Shown here: piece after piece, positions 17,119 through 26,195 of the stretch
Numbering within the stretch: position 1 is the stretch's first letter
How the letters are laid out: every line of letters starts with the position of its first letter
From: Paraburkholderia sp.
Lineage (GTDB): Bacteria; Pseudomonadota; Gammaproteobacteria; Burkholderiales; Burkholderiaceae
Assembly (NCBI RefSeq): GCF_024281035.1
Contig: NZ_JAMXLH010000076.1
Span: 57,548-121,547 of the forward strand
Direction: 5' to 3'
DNA length: 64,000 nucleotides
Made by a program: the position numbers and the translations under genes
The notes under the pieces: model-generated
The model's database searches: none
Told to the model about the DNA's origin: nothing
The model's input: only the letters and a program-made list of their open reading frames with translations

Positions 17119-17146
17119 GATAGCCGCAAATCCCCCTTCTATTCCC
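17119..17146 (+). promoter_or_regulatory. Candidate FlhDC operator upstream of fliL
   Basis: ATAGCCG and CTATTC arms are separated by a C-rich centre, the same arrangement as at flgB/flgA. It lies about 86 bp before the fliL start. A class II operon (fliLMNOPQR) directly downstream fits FlhDC activation; this is inferred from recurrence, not from a protein-binding test. Confidence 0.55.
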
Positions 17147-17231
17147 CCCATCGCCGCAAGGCAAAAGCCAGAACAATGCAAGCTACCGGAATTAACGGTC
17201 CTTATGCACGTATAGCAGGCGCTCAACTGAC

Positions 17232-17747
17232 ATGGCGACAACGACCGCATCCAAGCAAGCCGCAACAGAAAGCGAGAAACCAGGCCCAATGAAGCGCTAT
17301 CTTGCCCCCGCCCTCATCGCGATCTTCGCCGCAGGCGCCGCCGCAGGCGGTGTGTGGTTCTTCATGCAAGGACACGGCGCCGGCGCGGCTGCGGCTACCG
17401 CCAGCGCCGCGACCGTCGCGGCATCGCCGACGCCCGTGTATTTCGTGCTCGATCCGATGACCGTGAACCTGCAGTCCGACGACGGCGAAGCGCATTACCT
17501 GCGCATCGGCCTCACGCTGAAGGTGCCCAACCAGGCGACCCAGGACGCGCTCAAGGATCACACGCCGGAGATCCGCAGCCGCGTGCTGCTGGCGCTCTCG
17601 GCCAAGAAGCCGGCCGATCTCGCGACGCTCGACGGCAAGCGTGCGCTCGCCACCGAACTCTCCGTGCTGATCTCCCAGCCGTCCGACCCGCGCGAGCCTT
17701 TCATGCGCATCGACGACGTGCTGTTCACCGAATTCGTCGTGCAGTGA
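17232..17747 (+). CDS. fliL: FliL, stator-associated inner-membrane protein
   Basis: 171 residues with one transmembrane helix near the N-terminus (LAPALIAIFAAGAAAGGVWF), then a periplasmic domain containing VYFVLDPMTVNLQSDDGEAH and YLRIGLTLKV, which are FliL hallmarks. The C-terminus (PFMRIDDVLFTEFVVQ) is also conserved. FliL is known to ring the MotAB stator and support torque. It opens the fliLMNOPQR operon. A 91-bp gap separates it from fliM and holds no gene. Confidence 0.95.
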   Translation: MATTTASKQAATESEKPGPMKRYLAPALIAIFAAGAAAGGVWFFMQGHGAGAAAATASAATVAASPTPVYFVLDPMTVNLQSDDGEAHYLRIGLTLKVPNQATQDALKDHTPEIRSRVLLALSAKKPADLATLDGKRALATELSVLISQPSDPREPFMRIDDVLFTEFVVQ

Positions 17748-17838
17748 GCGTGAACCCGATGACCCAGCAAGCCTGTCAGCCACGCACGCTGCGCGAAGTG
17801 CTGGCGCGCCGCGTCCACTGCGGGGAGAGCCACGCATC

Positions 17839-18843
17839 ATGAGCATGGGCCACAGCGAGTTCATGTCCCAGGAGGAGGTCGATGCCCTCCTCAAGGGCGT
17901 GACCGGTGAAGTCGACAACGAGTCGAACAGTTCAGACAGCAAGGGCGTCCGGCCGTACAACATCGCGACGCAGGAACGCATCGTGCGCGGCCGGATGCCC
18001 GGCCTCGAAATCATCAACGAGCGTTTCGCGCGTCTGTTGCGCGTCGGCATCTTCAACTTCATGCGCCGCACCGCCGAGATTTCGGTGGGACCGGTGCGGG
18101 TACTGAAGTACGCCGAGTTCACGCGCAACCTGCCGATCCCGACGAACCTGAACCTCGTGCAGGTCAAGCCGCTGCGCGGCACGTCGCTGTTCGTGTTCGA
18201 CCCGAACCTCGTGTTCTTCGTGGTCGACAACCTGTTCGGCGGCGACGGACGCTTTCATACGCGCGTCGAAGGGCGCGACTTCACGCAGACCGAGCAGCGC
18301 ATTATCGGCAAGCTGCTCAACCTCGTGTTCGAGCACTACACGACGGCGTGGAAGAGCGTGCGGCCGCTGAATTTCGAATACGTGCGCTCCGAAATGCACA
18401 CGCAGTTCGCAAACGTTGCCACTCCCAATGAGATCGTGATCGTCACGCAGTTCTCGATCGAATTCGGGCCGACGGGCGGCACGCTGCACATCTGCCTGCC
18501 CTACTCGATGATCGAGCCGATGCGCGACGTGCTCTCCTCGCCGATCCAGGGCGACGTGCTCGACGTGGACCGCCGCTGGGTGCGCGTGCTCTCGCAGCAG
18601 GTGCAGGCCGCGGAAGTCGAGCTCACCGCCGATCTCGCCGAGTTCCCGATCACGTTCGAGCAGATCCTGAACATGCGGGCGGGCGACGTGCTGCCGCTCA
18701 ACATTCCCGAGCACATCGTCGCCAAGGTCGACGGCGTGCCGGTGATGGAATGCGGCTACGGAATTTTCAATGGTCAATATGCGTTGCGGGTCCAGAAAAT
18801 GATCAGCGCAGCCGACACGATGAAGGAAGGTAGAGATGAGTGA
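17839..18843 (+). CDS. fliM: FliM, flagellar switch protein
   Basis: C-ring protein that binds phosphorylated CheY. The N-terminal CheY-binding peptide is visible as EFMSQEEVDALLKGVTG. The middle domain includes FARLLRVGIFNFMRRTAEIS and the glycine-rich VDNLFGGDGRFHTR. A SpoA-type C-terminal domain ends the 334-residue protein. Its end overlaps fliN by 8 bp. Confidence 0.97.
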   Translation: MSMGHSEFMSQEEVDALLKGVTGEVDNESNSSDSKGVRPYNIATQERIVRGRMPGLEIINERFARLLRVGIFNFMRRTAEISVGPVRVLKYAEFTRNLPIPTNLNLVQVKPLRGTSLFVFDPNLVFFVVDNLFGGDGRFHTRVEGRDFTQTEQRIIGKLLNLVFEHYTTAWKSVRPLNFEYVRSEMHTQFANVATPNEIVIVTQFSIEFGPTGGTLHICLPYSMIEPMRDVLSSPIQGDVLDVDRRWVRVLSQQVQAAEVELTADLAEFPITFEQILNMRAGDVLPLNIPEHIVAKVDGVPVMECGYGIFNGQYALRVQKMISAADTMKEGRDE

Positions 18844-19303
18844 CGTGAACGCCACGCCCGCAGACGAGCCGGTGCTCGAACCCGGTGCCGGAGCCGCCGT
18901 GCAGCCCGACGAGGAGCAGGGGCTCGACGACTGGGCGGCCGCGCTCGCCGAGCAGAACGGCAATGAGGTCGCCACGACGCAGCCCGCGGAGGCCGCCGGC
19001 GTATTCCAGCCGCTTTCGAAGGTGACGTCGACCACGACGCACAACGACATCGACATGATTCTGGACATTCCCGTCCAGATGACCGTCGAACTCGGCCGCA
19101 CGAAGATCGCGATCCGCAACCTGCTTCAGCTGGCGCAGGGCTCGGTCGTGGAACTCGACGGTCTCGCAGGCGAGCCGATGGACGTGCTCGTGAACGGCTG
19201 CCTCATCGCCCAGGGCGAAGTCGTGGTGGTCAACGACAAGTTCGGCATCCGCCTGACCGACATCATCACGCCCTCCGAGCGGATCCGGAAGCTCAACCGA
19301 TGA
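18836..19303 (+). CDS. fliN: FliN, flagellar switch protein
   Basis: 155 residues: a variable acidic N-terminus followed by the SpoA fold (DIPVQMTVELGRTKIAIRNL and DKFGIRLTDIITPSERIRKL). FliN completes the C-ring base and docks the FliH-FliI complex. It overlaps both fliM and fliO, the latter by four bases. Confidence 0.97.
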   Translation: MSDVNATPADEPVLEPGAGAAVQPDEEQGLDDWAAALAEQNGNEVATTQPAEAAGVFQPLSKVTSTTTHNDIDMILDIPVQMTVELGRTKIAIRNLLQLAQGSVVELDGLAGEPMDVLVNGCLIAQGEVVVVNDKFGIRLTDIITPSERIRKLNR

Positions 19304-19914
19304 ACCCGCTGGCAGGGCATGGCGCGGTTCGCCGCGCCGCGCAGGCATTCGCTTCGTCGCTCGCATGCACCGCAGTGCTCCCGGCATTGCTTGTCATGGT
19401 GCTCGCGGCGTCGCCGCTCGCCGCCCACGCCGCCGATCTCAACGCGGTGAACCAGGCCGCCGCCCTCGCCGCTTCGGGCGCCTCCGCCGCTTCCGCCGCT
19501 TCTTCGGCCAATGCGCTCGGCGCGGGCAGCGCGGTGCCTTCGCTCGGCTTCGGCGCCGTGCTGCAAACCGTGTTCGGCCTTGTACTCGTGATCGGCATCG
19601 TGTTCGGCTGCGCGTGGCTCGCGCGCCGGCTCGGCCTGCACGGCATGTCCGGCGGCGCGCTCGTGAAGACGGTGGGCGGCGCGTCGCTCGGCGGCAAGGA
19701 GCGCGTGTCCGTCGTCGAGATCGGCGACACCTGGCTCGTGCTCGGCACGGCGCCCGGCAACGTGCGTCTGCTGCACACCATGCCCGCCGGCACCGTGCCG
19801 GATGCGGCGCAAACCGGCCCCGCACTGCAGGGCGGCTTCGGACAGCGCTTTCGTGACGCGCTGAAAAGCGAAGCGGGTAAACGATTCAGGCGTCACGACG
19901 GCGGAGCGCAGTAA
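19300..19914 (+). CDS. fliO: FliO, export-gate assembly protein
   Basis: 204 residues, weakly conserved family. It has an N-terminal hydrophobic signal or helix (ALLVMVLAASPLAAHA), an Ala/Ser-rich stretch, and a transmembrane helix (VLQTVFGLVLVIGIVFGCAW). The cytoplasmic part contains ALVKTVGGASLGGKERVSVV and VLGTAPGNVRLLH, characteristic of FliO. It helps FliP fold. The start overlaps the fliN stop (ATGA), and the stop is followed at once by fliP. Confidence 0.92.
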   Translation: MNPLAGHGAVRRAAQAFASSLACTAVLPALLVMVLAASPLAAHAADLNAVNQAAALAASGASAASAASSANALGAGSAVPSLGFGAVLQTVFGLVLVIGIVFGCAWLARRLGLHGMSGGALVKTVGGASLGGKERVSVVEIGDTWLVLGTAPGNVRLLHTMPAGTVPDAAQTGPALQGGFGQRFRDALKSEAGKRFRRHDGGAQ

Positions 19915-20808
19915 ATGGACAGCAGTTCCCTCGACGCGGCACAAGGGCGTGCGCTTCAGACGGCCGCGCGTGCGCGCCGCCCGTCTTTCGGCAGATCCTT
20001 CGCCAGGTCGTTCTCCAGCTCATTCTCCAGGTTGTTCGCCGGGTCGTTCGTGAAATCGGCCATGCCGTTCGCGCTGATCCTCGGCGCGGCCGCCCTGGCG
20101 CTCGTGCTGCCGCATGTCGCGCACGCGCAGGCCGCCGGCCTGCCCGCCTTCAATTCGGCTCCCGGCCCGAACGGAGGAACGACCTACTCGCTGAGCGTGC
20201 AGACGATGCTGCTGCTCACGATGCTGTCGTTCCTGCCCGCGATGGTGCTGATGATGACGAGCTTCACGCGCATCATCATCGTGCTGTCGCTGTTGCGCCA
20301 GGCGCTCGGCACGACCACCACGCCGCCCAACCAGGTGCTCGTGGGCCTCGCGCTCTTTCTGACGCTGTTCGTGATGTCGCCGGTGCTCGACAAGGCGTAT
20401 AACGACGGCTACAAGCCCTTCTCCGCCGGCACGCTGCCGATGGACGAGGCGGTTTCGCGCGGCGTCGCGCCGTTCAAGACGTTCATGCTGCGCCAGACGC
20501 GCGAATCGGATCTCGCGCTCTTCGCGCGCATCTCGCACGCGGCGCCGATGCAGGGCCCCGAGGACGTGCCGCTCACGCTGCTCGTGCCGGCGTTCGTCAC
20601 GAGCGAGCTGAAAACCGGCTTCCAGATCGGCTTTACGATCTACATCCCGTTCCTGATCATCGAAATGGTGGTGGCGAGCGTGCTGATGTCGATGGGTATG
20701 ATGATGGTTTCACCCGCAACCATATCGCTGCCGTTCAAACTGATGCTGTTCGTGCTCGTCGACGGCTGGCAACTGCTGCTCGGCTCGCTCGCGCAGAGTT
20801 TCGTGTAA
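19915..20808 (+). CDS. fliP: FliP, export-gate membrane protein
   Basis: Core of the FliPQR export pore. The 297-residue protein has a longer N-terminus than enteric FliP (about 245). Residues 20-45 hold an Arg/Ser/Phe repeat (RSFARSFSSSFSRLFAGSF) before a cleavable-looking signal segment ending in AHAQA. Conserved gate sequences follow: SFLPAMVLMMTSFTRIIIVL, LRQALGTTTTPPNQVLVGLA and FLIIEMVVASVLMSMGMMM. The start is directly after the fliO stop. Confidence 0.96.
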   Translation: MDSSSLDAAQGRALQTAARARRPSFGRSFARSFSSSFSRLFAGSFVKSAMPFALILGAAALALVLPHVAHAQAAGLPAFNSAPGPNGGTTYSLSVQTMLLLTMLSFLPAMVLMMTSFTRIIIVLSLLRQALGTTTTPPNQVLVGLALFLTLFVMSPVLDKAYNDGYKPFSAGTLPMDEAVSRGVAPFKTFMLRQTRESDLALFARISHAAPMQGPEDVPLTLLVPAFVTSELKTGFQIGFTIYIPFLIIEMVVASVLMSMGMMMVSPATISLPFKLMLFVLVDGWQLLLGSLAQSFV

Positions 20809-20820
20809 GGAGGACTGCCT

Positions 20821-21090
20821 GTGACGCCCGAATCGGTCATGACGCTCGCCCACGAGGCGATGCTCATCTCGATCATGCTGGCCGCGCCGCTCCTGCTCGT
20901 GTCGCTCACGGTGGGTCTCGTGGTGAGCCTGTTCCAGGCGGCCACGCAGATCAACGAATCCACGCTCTCGTTCATCCCGAAGCTCATCGCGATTCTCGTG
21001 ACGCTCGTGATCGCCGGGCCGTGGATGCTCACGACGATGCTCGACTACATGCACCGCATGTTCTCGAGCATTTCGTCGCTCGCCAACTAG
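20821..21090 (+). CDS. fliQ: FliQ, export-gate membrane protein
   Basis: 89-residue two-helix protein with the family pattern SLFQAATQINESTLSFIPKL. It starts with GTG (MTPESVMTLAHEAML), which follows a strong AAGGAGG ribosome site just after fliP. It joins FliP and FliR in the export pore. Confidence 0.96.
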   Translation: MTPESVMTLAHEAMLISIMLAAPLLLVSLTVGLVVSLFQAATQINESTLSFIPKLIAILVTLVIAGPWMLTTMLDYMHRMFSSISSLAN

Positions 21091-21124
21091 GCGGCGCACG
21101 CCGCCGCCCGCGTTTTTTCACTCG

Positions 21125-21916
21125 ATGTTCTCGGTCACCTATGCGCAGCTGAACGGCTGGCTCACCGCGTTCCTCTGGCCGTTCACGCGCATTCTCGCGC
21201 TCATCGCGGTCGCGCCGTTGCTCGGCCAGCGCGTGGTGCAAACGCGCGTGAAAATCGGCCTCGCGGGCTTCATCACGCTGATCGTCGCGCCCACGCTCGG
21301 CGCGATGCCGCACGTGACGGTCTTCTCAGCCGAAGGCGTGTGGATCATCGTGAACCAGTTTCTGATCGGCGTCGCGCTCGGCTTCACGATGCAGGTGGTG
21401 TTCGCGGTCGTGACCGCGGCGGGCGACATCATGGGGCTCGGCATGGGCCTCGGCTTCGCCACCTTCTTCGATCCGCAGACCTCGGCCAATACGTCCGCGC
21501 TCTCGAGCCTGCTCAACATGTTCGCGATGCTGACGTTCCTGATCCTCGACGGCCATCTGCAGATGCTCGCGGCGCTCGTCGCGTCGTTCGAATCGGTGCC
21601 CATTTCGGCCAACATCCTCGGCGCGCCGGGCTGGCGCATTCTCGCGAACTGGGGCTCGGTCGTGTTCGCCTCGGGCCTCCTGCTCGCGCTGCCCGTGGTG
21701 GTCGCGCTCCTCATCACCAACCTCTCGCTCGGCATCCTGAACCGCGCCGCGCCGCAGATCGGTATTTTCCAGATCGGCTTCGCGCTCACGATGATCACCG
21801 GCATGCTGCTCATCGTCATGATGGTGCCGAACATGATCCCGTTCTTCGCGCGCCTGTTCGACAGCGGCATCGACGAAATGGGCCGCGTGGCCGCGGCGCT
21901 GCGGCCCGCGGGCTGA
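21125..21916 (+). CDS. fliR: FliR, export-gate membrane protein
   Basis: 263 residues with multiple hydrophobic helices. Family motifs include LNGWLTAFLWPFTRILALIA at the start, GFTMQVVFAVVTAAGDIMGL, and LALPVVVALLITNLSLGILN. It is the last gene of the fliL operon and is separated from the convergent flgL by a strong GC palindrome. Confidence 0.96.
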   Translation: MFSVTYAQLNGWLTAFLWPFTRILALIAVAPLLGQRVVQTRVKIGLAGFITLIVAPTLGAMPHVTVFSAEGVWIIVNQFLIGVALGFTMQVVFAVVTAAGDIMGLGMGLGFATFFDPQTSANTSALSSLLNMFAMLTFLILDGHLQMLAALVASFESVPISANILGAPGWRILANWGSVVFASGLLLALPVVVALLITNLSLGILNRAAPQIGIFQIGFALTMITGMLLIVMMVPNMIPFFARLFDSGIDEMGRVAAALRPAG

Positions 21917-21931
21917 GCGCATGCGGCGGTC

Positions 21932-21964
21932 GGCGCGGCGCGCGCATGCCGCACGCGCCGCGCC
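21932..21964. terminator. GC palindrome between convergent fliR and flgL
   Basis: A perfect 11-bp stem, GGCGCGGCGCG with CGCGCCGCGCC, around an 11-nt loop in the 58-bp gap between two converging operons. There is no T-tract on either side, so it is a probable pause or Rho-assisted bidirectional terminator, not a classical one. Confidence 0.5.
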
Positions 21965-21974
21965 CTCCCCGGGA

Positions 21975-23243
21975 TCAGGGATTGATGTACTGGAACAGCG
22001 AGAGCTGCTGGGTTTGCGCGAAAGTCTTCTGCGATGCCGAGAGCGCGCTCTGGACCTGCGTGTACTGACTGATCGCCGCCGTCATGTTCGTGCTCATGAG
22101 GGTCTGGAGGTCCGTCGTGGTCTGCAGCGCGTTGTTCGACGTCACGGTCTGCAGTGCCTGCAGTTCCTGTTCGCGTCCGCCCACCGAAGCCTGGATCGTG
22201 ATCACGTTCGACAGCGAATTGCTGAGCGCGGCCATGCCGGTCGTCATCGCGTTGGTGTACGTGGCCGTGGCCGTGGCGTTGTTCTGCGACGGCTGGTTCA
22301 GCGCCGCGATCATGTTGTCGATCGTGGTGAACACATTCGTGTTGGCGGAGGCCGTGGCCGGCGTCACCGTGAACGAATCGCCCACGACGGCGGGCGGCGT
22401 GACGACACCCGACGGCGTACCCGAGATGGTCACGTTCATGCCGCTGCCGAGCGAGATCGACGCACCGTCCGTGTACGGCGTGGCCGGCGTGGTCGTCGGC
22501 GGAACGGCGCTGTTGTCGGTCACGGTGTAGGTCAGGGCGTTCGTGACGGGGTCGTTCGCGAACCCGATCGAGTAGCTGTCGCCGTTCGTGGCCGCAGTCG
22601 GATCGGTCACCGTGACCGCGCCGATCACGCCCGTGCCGGTGTTGGTCGCGCTGCCGGCCGGAACTTGTTGCGAGCCCAACGGCTGCACGCTCATGAACAC
22701 CGAGCTGCCCGAGTCGCCGATCGCGATCTGCCGCGTGTCGTTCACCTGAATCACGCGCTGGCCCGAATCGCCGTTGTACGTAGCGCCCTTGCCTGCGGTG
22801 TCGGTGAACACCTGCGACGTCTTCTGGAAGCCCGAGAACAACATGTTGCCCTGGCCGTCGCTCGCGTTGGCGTACGACAGCAGCTCGTTGCGGTAACCCT
22901 CCATCTGCTTGGCGAGCGCGGCACGGTTCGTATCGTTCAACGAGCCGCCGAGTGCCTCCGAAGCAATCGAATTGATGCCCTGCAGCGTGGTCGTGATGTT
23001 GGTGAGGGCGGTGCCCTCGATCTGCAGCGACGTGAGCGCCGTGCTCTGGTTCGACGCGTACTGCGTGAGCGCCGCGCTCGTCGACGAGAGGTGCACGGCC
23101 TGGGCTGCGCCGAGCGGGTTGTCGGCGGGGTTCGAGATCGCCACGCCCGACGAAACCTGCTGCTCGATCTGCAGAAGCTGGGACTGCTGGTTCTCCATCG
23201 TCGCGAGGCTCGTGGAGTAAATCTCGGAAGTTGCGATACGCAT
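21975..23243 (-). CDS. flgL: FlgL, hook-filament junction protein (HAP3)
   Basis: 422 residues. The N-terminal flagellin-like helix MRIATSEIYSTSLATMENQQ and the C-terminal helix (QTQQLSLFQYINP) form the D0/D1 core. The region about residues 155-290 is an inserted beta-rich domain, starting at the NTGTGVIGAVTV stretch and containing MNVTISGTP, similar to segments in FlgK. It lies 11 bp after flgK and is expressed with it from the sigma-28 promoter. Confidence 0.93.
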   Translation of the reverse strand: MRIATSEIYSTSLATMENQQSQLLQIEQQVSSGVAISNPADNPLGAAQAVHLSSTSAALTQYASNQSTALTSLQIEGTALTNITTTLQGINSIASEALGGSLNDTNRAALAKQMEGYRNELLSYANASDGQGNMLFSGFQKTSQVFTDTAGKGATYNGDSGQRVIQVNDTRQIAIGDSGSSVFMSVQPLGSQQVPAGSATNTGTGVIGAVTVTDPTAATNGDSYSIGFANDPVTNALTYTVTDNSAVPPTTTPATPYTDGASISLGSGMNVTISGTPSGVVTPPAVVGDSFTVTPATASANTNVFTTIDNMIAALNQPSQNNATATATYTNAMTTGMAALSNSLSNVITIQASVGGREQELQALQTVTSNNALQTTTDLQTLMSTNMTAAISQYTQVQSALSASQKTFAQTQQLSLFQYINP

Positions 23244-23254
23244 GGGTCAGCGCC

Positions 23255-25267
23255 TTACTGAATAATGCCGATCAGGGTCTGGAAGAGCGAAGCCGCGGTC
23301 TGGATGACCTTGCTGTTCGCCTGGTAGAGCTGCTGATACTGGAGCAGTTTTGCTGCCTCTTCGTCCATGTTCACACCCTGCACGGACTGCTGCTGCGAGG
23401 TGATCTGCGAAACGAGCGACTGCTGCGACGTGCTGTTCGCCTGGAGCAGCGTCGCCGTGTTGCCGATCGAATTCACGTAGCTCGCGTAAGCGCTCGTGAG
23501 CGTGGCCGTTCCGTTGAAGGTCGTGCTGGACGTGAGGTTCGCGAGCAGCAGCGCATTGCGGCCGTCCTGCGCGCCGCCGGGGTTCGCCGCGATCGTGAAC
23601 TTGTCGTTGTTGGCGGGCGTGCCCGTCATCGTGAAGCTCACGTTGGTCACGCCGTCGGTCGGATCGGTGATCGTGTACGAGTTACCGGTGGCCGGGTTGT
23701 ACGGCACGCCCGTCACGCCAGGCGGGTTGATCGTCACCGAGGTCGTCGTGTTCGAGCCCGGCGTCGAATACGTGATCGTCGTGCCGGTGGCGAAGCCCGT
23801 GAGCGTACCCGTCGCGGCGTTGTAGGTGACCTGGAACGGCGTCGCGGGCACTGCATAGCCCGACGTGACCGTGCCGCCCGTGACGCTCCCCGAGCCGGTG
23901 TTGCCGACGCTCGCCGACACCAGCACGGGCGCCGTCGCCGCGATCGCCGCGGGATCGGTCGTCGCGAGCGAGAAGCTGTCGAGCGCGTTGCCCGTCGGCT
24001 GGATCGTGTAGGCGTCGCCGCTGTTCATCGTGCCCGTCGACGTGATGCTCAGGCCGCTGCCCGCCGGTGCGAACGGCGTGGTCGTGCTCGGCGCCGTCGT
24101 GGTCGTCCACGACAGGTTCGTCGTCGTGTCGGTGAGCGTGTAGGTGCCGGTGCCCGAAGCCGTGCTATAGCCCAGCGTGTAGGTGTCCGTGGTCGGCTGC
24201 GACTGGTTGGTGAGCGCCACCGTCACGACCCCGTTGCCGGTGTTGGTCGAGTGACCGGTCACGAGCGCCGGGTTCACGTTGAAAAGCGCAATGCCCGCGG
24301 TGCCGCCGAGGTTCAGGCCGAGCGCGTTCTGCGCGTTGACCTGCCCCGCGAAACTGGTCGCAATCGCGCCAAGCTTGGCTTCCGCCGGATCGAGCGTCTG
24401 CGTGACGAACGAGACGAGGCCGCCGAGCGTGCCGCCCTGCAGCGCGGCGGAGGTGAGCTGCTGCGGCGTGGTGTTCGATCCCGCGCCGCCGGCCCAGGCC
24501 ACGCTCAGTTCGGCGCCGTTGCTGTTCGAAGGCTGCGTCGTGAGGTTGTAGTTCTGGGCGCTCACCACGAGCGGCTGGCCGTTGCCGAGAAACACGCTGT
24601 AGCCGCCGCTGTTCTGCACCACCGACACGCCGACCATCTTCGAGAGGTTCGCCACGGCCAGGTCGCGCTGGTCGAGCAACTGGTTCGGCGGCTGGCCCGT
24701 CGCGCTCGCAGCCGTGATCTGCGTGTTGAGGTCCGCGATCTGCTTCGAGTAGCTGTTGATCTGCGTGACCGCTTCCGAGAGCTGCGTATTCACGCTCTGG
24801 CGCATCTGGCTGTACTGCTGGCCCGCGGCGTTGATCTGGTCGGCGAGCGTCTGCGCATCGGAGAGCGCGGTCTGACGCGCCGCGGAGTCGTTCGGCGAGT
24901 TCGCGACGTTCTGAAGTCCCGAGAAAAACGACGTGATCGACGCGGCGATGCCCGCAGTCGGGCTGCCGACGAGATTCGAAAGCTGCTGCGCGAGCGTGTA
25001 CGAAGCCGTGATCGAGCTGTTGGTGGCCTGCGCGTTGTTCAGCTGCGTCGTGAGGTACTGGCTGTAGGCGCGCTCCACCGACTGGGTCGTGACGCCGTTG
25101 CCGAGATAACCCGAACCCGTGTTCTGGCCATTCGACTCGGCATAGTCCGGCCTTTCGACGTTGTAACCGGCGGTCGTCGAGTTGCTGATGTTCTCGCTCG
25201 ACGTCGCAATGCCGATCTGGGCCGCCTGCAAACCGCTCAAGCCGATCGAAAAGATATTCGTGGTCAT
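23255..25267 (-). CDS. flgK: FlgK, hook-filament junction protein (HAP1)
   Basis: 670 residues. It has the flagellar rod/hook N-terminal motif (GLSGLQAAQIGIATSSENIS) and a matching C-terminal helix (MDEEAAKLLQYQQLYQANSK). The long middle holds two beta-rich units, one near TDTYTLGYSTASGTGTYTLT and one near GSGSVTGGTVTSGYAV, that resemble the single insert of FlgL. An open extension upstream of the chosen ATG lacks similarity. The ATG (MTTNIFSIGLSG) is preceded by GAGGAT. Confidence 0.94.
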   Translation of the reverse strand: MTTNIFSIGLSGLQAAQIGIATSSENISNSTTAGYNVERPDYAESNGQNTGSGYLGNGVTTQSVERAYSQYLTTQLNNAQATNSSITASYTLAQQLSNLVGSPTAGIAASITSFFSGLQNVANSPNDSAARQTALSDAQTLADQINAAGQQYSQMRQSVNTQLSEAVTQINSYSKQIADLNTQITAASATGQPPNQLLDQRDLAVANLSKMVGVSVVQNSGGYSVFLGNGQPLVVSAQNYNLTTQPSNSNGAELSVAWAGGAGSNTTPQQLTSAALQGGTLGGLVSFVTQTLDPAEAKLGAIATSFAGQVNAQNALGLNLGGTAGIALFNVNPALVTGHSTNTGNGVVTVALTNQSQPTTDTYTLGYSTASGTGTYTLTDTTTNLSWTTTTAPSTTTPFAPAGSGLSITSTGTMNSGDAYTIQPTGNALDSFSLATTDPAAIAATAPVLVSASVGNTGSGSVTGGTVTSGYAVPATPFQVTYNAATGTLTGFATGTTITYSTPGSNTTTSVTINPPGVTGVPYNPATGNSYTITDPTDGVTNVSFTMTGTPANNDKFTIAANPGGAQDGRNALLLANLTSSTTFNGTATLTSAYASYVNSIGNTATLLQANSTSQQSLVSQITSQQQSVQGVNMDEEAAKLLQYQQLYQANSKVIQTAASLFQTLIGIIQ

Positions 25268-25324
25268 GCGTGATCCTCGTGAACCTCCGGCCGCCTCGAT
25301 GCGACCGCGTGGTGGACTACCCGT

Positions 25325-25351
25325 ATAACGGCAGGACGTCGCGAAAATTGA
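25325..25351 (-). promoter_or_regulatory. Sigma-28 promoter of flgKL
   Basis: On the minus strand, TCAATTTT-N11-GCCGTTAT ends about 58 bp before flgK. Six of eight -10 positions and the spacer match the FliA consensus; the -35 is a weaker match. flgKL is a class III operon in enterics, which fits. Confidence 0.65.
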
Positions 25352-25436
25352 GTGTCTGGACGCGCGGAAAACGTTTGGCGTCGAAGAGGTCAAGGCACAC
25401 CGCCCAGGGGCGCGGCGGCGTGCCTCGATGCGGGCG

Positions 25437-26195
25437 TCAGGCGCGCGCGAGTGAGCGGCGCTTCATCTCGAGTTGCGTGATGTAGCGCTGGAGGCTGTTT
25501 TCGGTCGAGCCGGGCAGCAGTTCGAAGCGAAAGCCGAGGTGATAGCGGCGCTCGCCATTGGGCAAGTCGATGAAACGACGCACGACGAGCGCAAGATCGA
25601 CACGCAGCTTGCCGTACGAGCGCAGATCCAGTTCGACGTCCGGAATATGCACGCCCATGCCGATCGCCTCGGCGCGCGGATCGGTCGTGCGCAGGCCCAC
25701 GCCGCCGAGCGAGATGTCGTGCACGACGTAGGTGAAAGGCGCATCGTCGGGCAGCACGCCGCGGCAGATGCACGGATCCATCACCGGCGTATCGACGCGG
25801 AAGTACTCGCGGCGCTGAATGTAGTAGAGCACCTCGGGGAACGAGGCGATGAACGCGGGCCGCCCTTCGTAGTCGGTGCGCTGCGGCGTGCGCGTCGTGA
25901 ACTGCACGCGCACGCCCTCGGGCGACGCATGGAATTCGCATTGATCGGCGTTGAGCACGCCGGTGTTCTGCTCGGCGAGCGCGCCCCAGTCGAACACGAA
26001 CGTCTGGTTTCGCGTATCGACATCGAGAATGCGGGTGACGATCTGCCCCCCGCGGTACTGAAGAGTCAGGAAGTCCCCGCGATTGACGAGGTTGCGCAAT
26101 TGCACGCCCACTTCGAGCGGATTGCGTCGTGCGAATTCGGGGACGTCTTCTTCGCCCCCCACTTCTTCCTGTTGATTCGACTGAACGGTATTCAT
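25437..26195 (-). CDS. ycgR: YcgR-like flagellar brake protein (PilZ domain)
   Basis: Binds cyclic-di-GMP and slows the motor by contacting rotor or stator. The 252-residue protein has an N-terminal YcgR-type beta domain (ending near ASFPEVLYYIQ) and a C-terminal PilZ domain with the binding motif RREYFRVDTP and the second motif DISLGGVGL. The ATG of MNTVQSNQQEEV is chosen because upstream codons show no similarity. It stands between flgJ and flgK with its own sigma-28 promoter. Confidence 0.9.
   Translation of the reverse strand: MNTVQSNQQEEVGGEEDVPEFARRNPLEVGVQLRNLVNRGDFLTLQYRGGQIVTRILDVDTRNQTFVFDWGALAEQNTGVLNADQCEFHASPEGVRVQFTTRTPQRTDYEGRPAFIASFPEVLYYIQRREYFRVDTPVMDPCICRGVLPDDAPFTYVVHDISLGGVGLRTTDPRAEAIGMGVHIPDVELDLRSYGKLRVDLALVVRRFIDLPNGERRYHLGFRFELLPGSTENSLQRYITQLEMKRRSLARA

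Larger units (their letters stand above)
16775..17231. other. fliK-fliL intergenic region with 13-bp repeats
   Basis: 457-bp gap with no convincing gene. It contains three near-identical 13-bp units (AGCCCGCGAAGTC type) plus a fourth degenerate unit at about 16841-16892, and a small inverted repeat CTTCAG-GCAA-CTGAAG near 16938-16953 without a T-tract. The candidate FlhDC box for fliL lies near its right end. The part between 17000 and 17160 is distinctly richer in A/T than the genes around it, as expected of a promoter. Confidence 0.65.

Noticed and set aside
21932..21964. Classical Rho-independent terminator
   Set aside because: The palindrome is strong but has no T-tract on either side; kept as a possible Rho-assisted terminator only.
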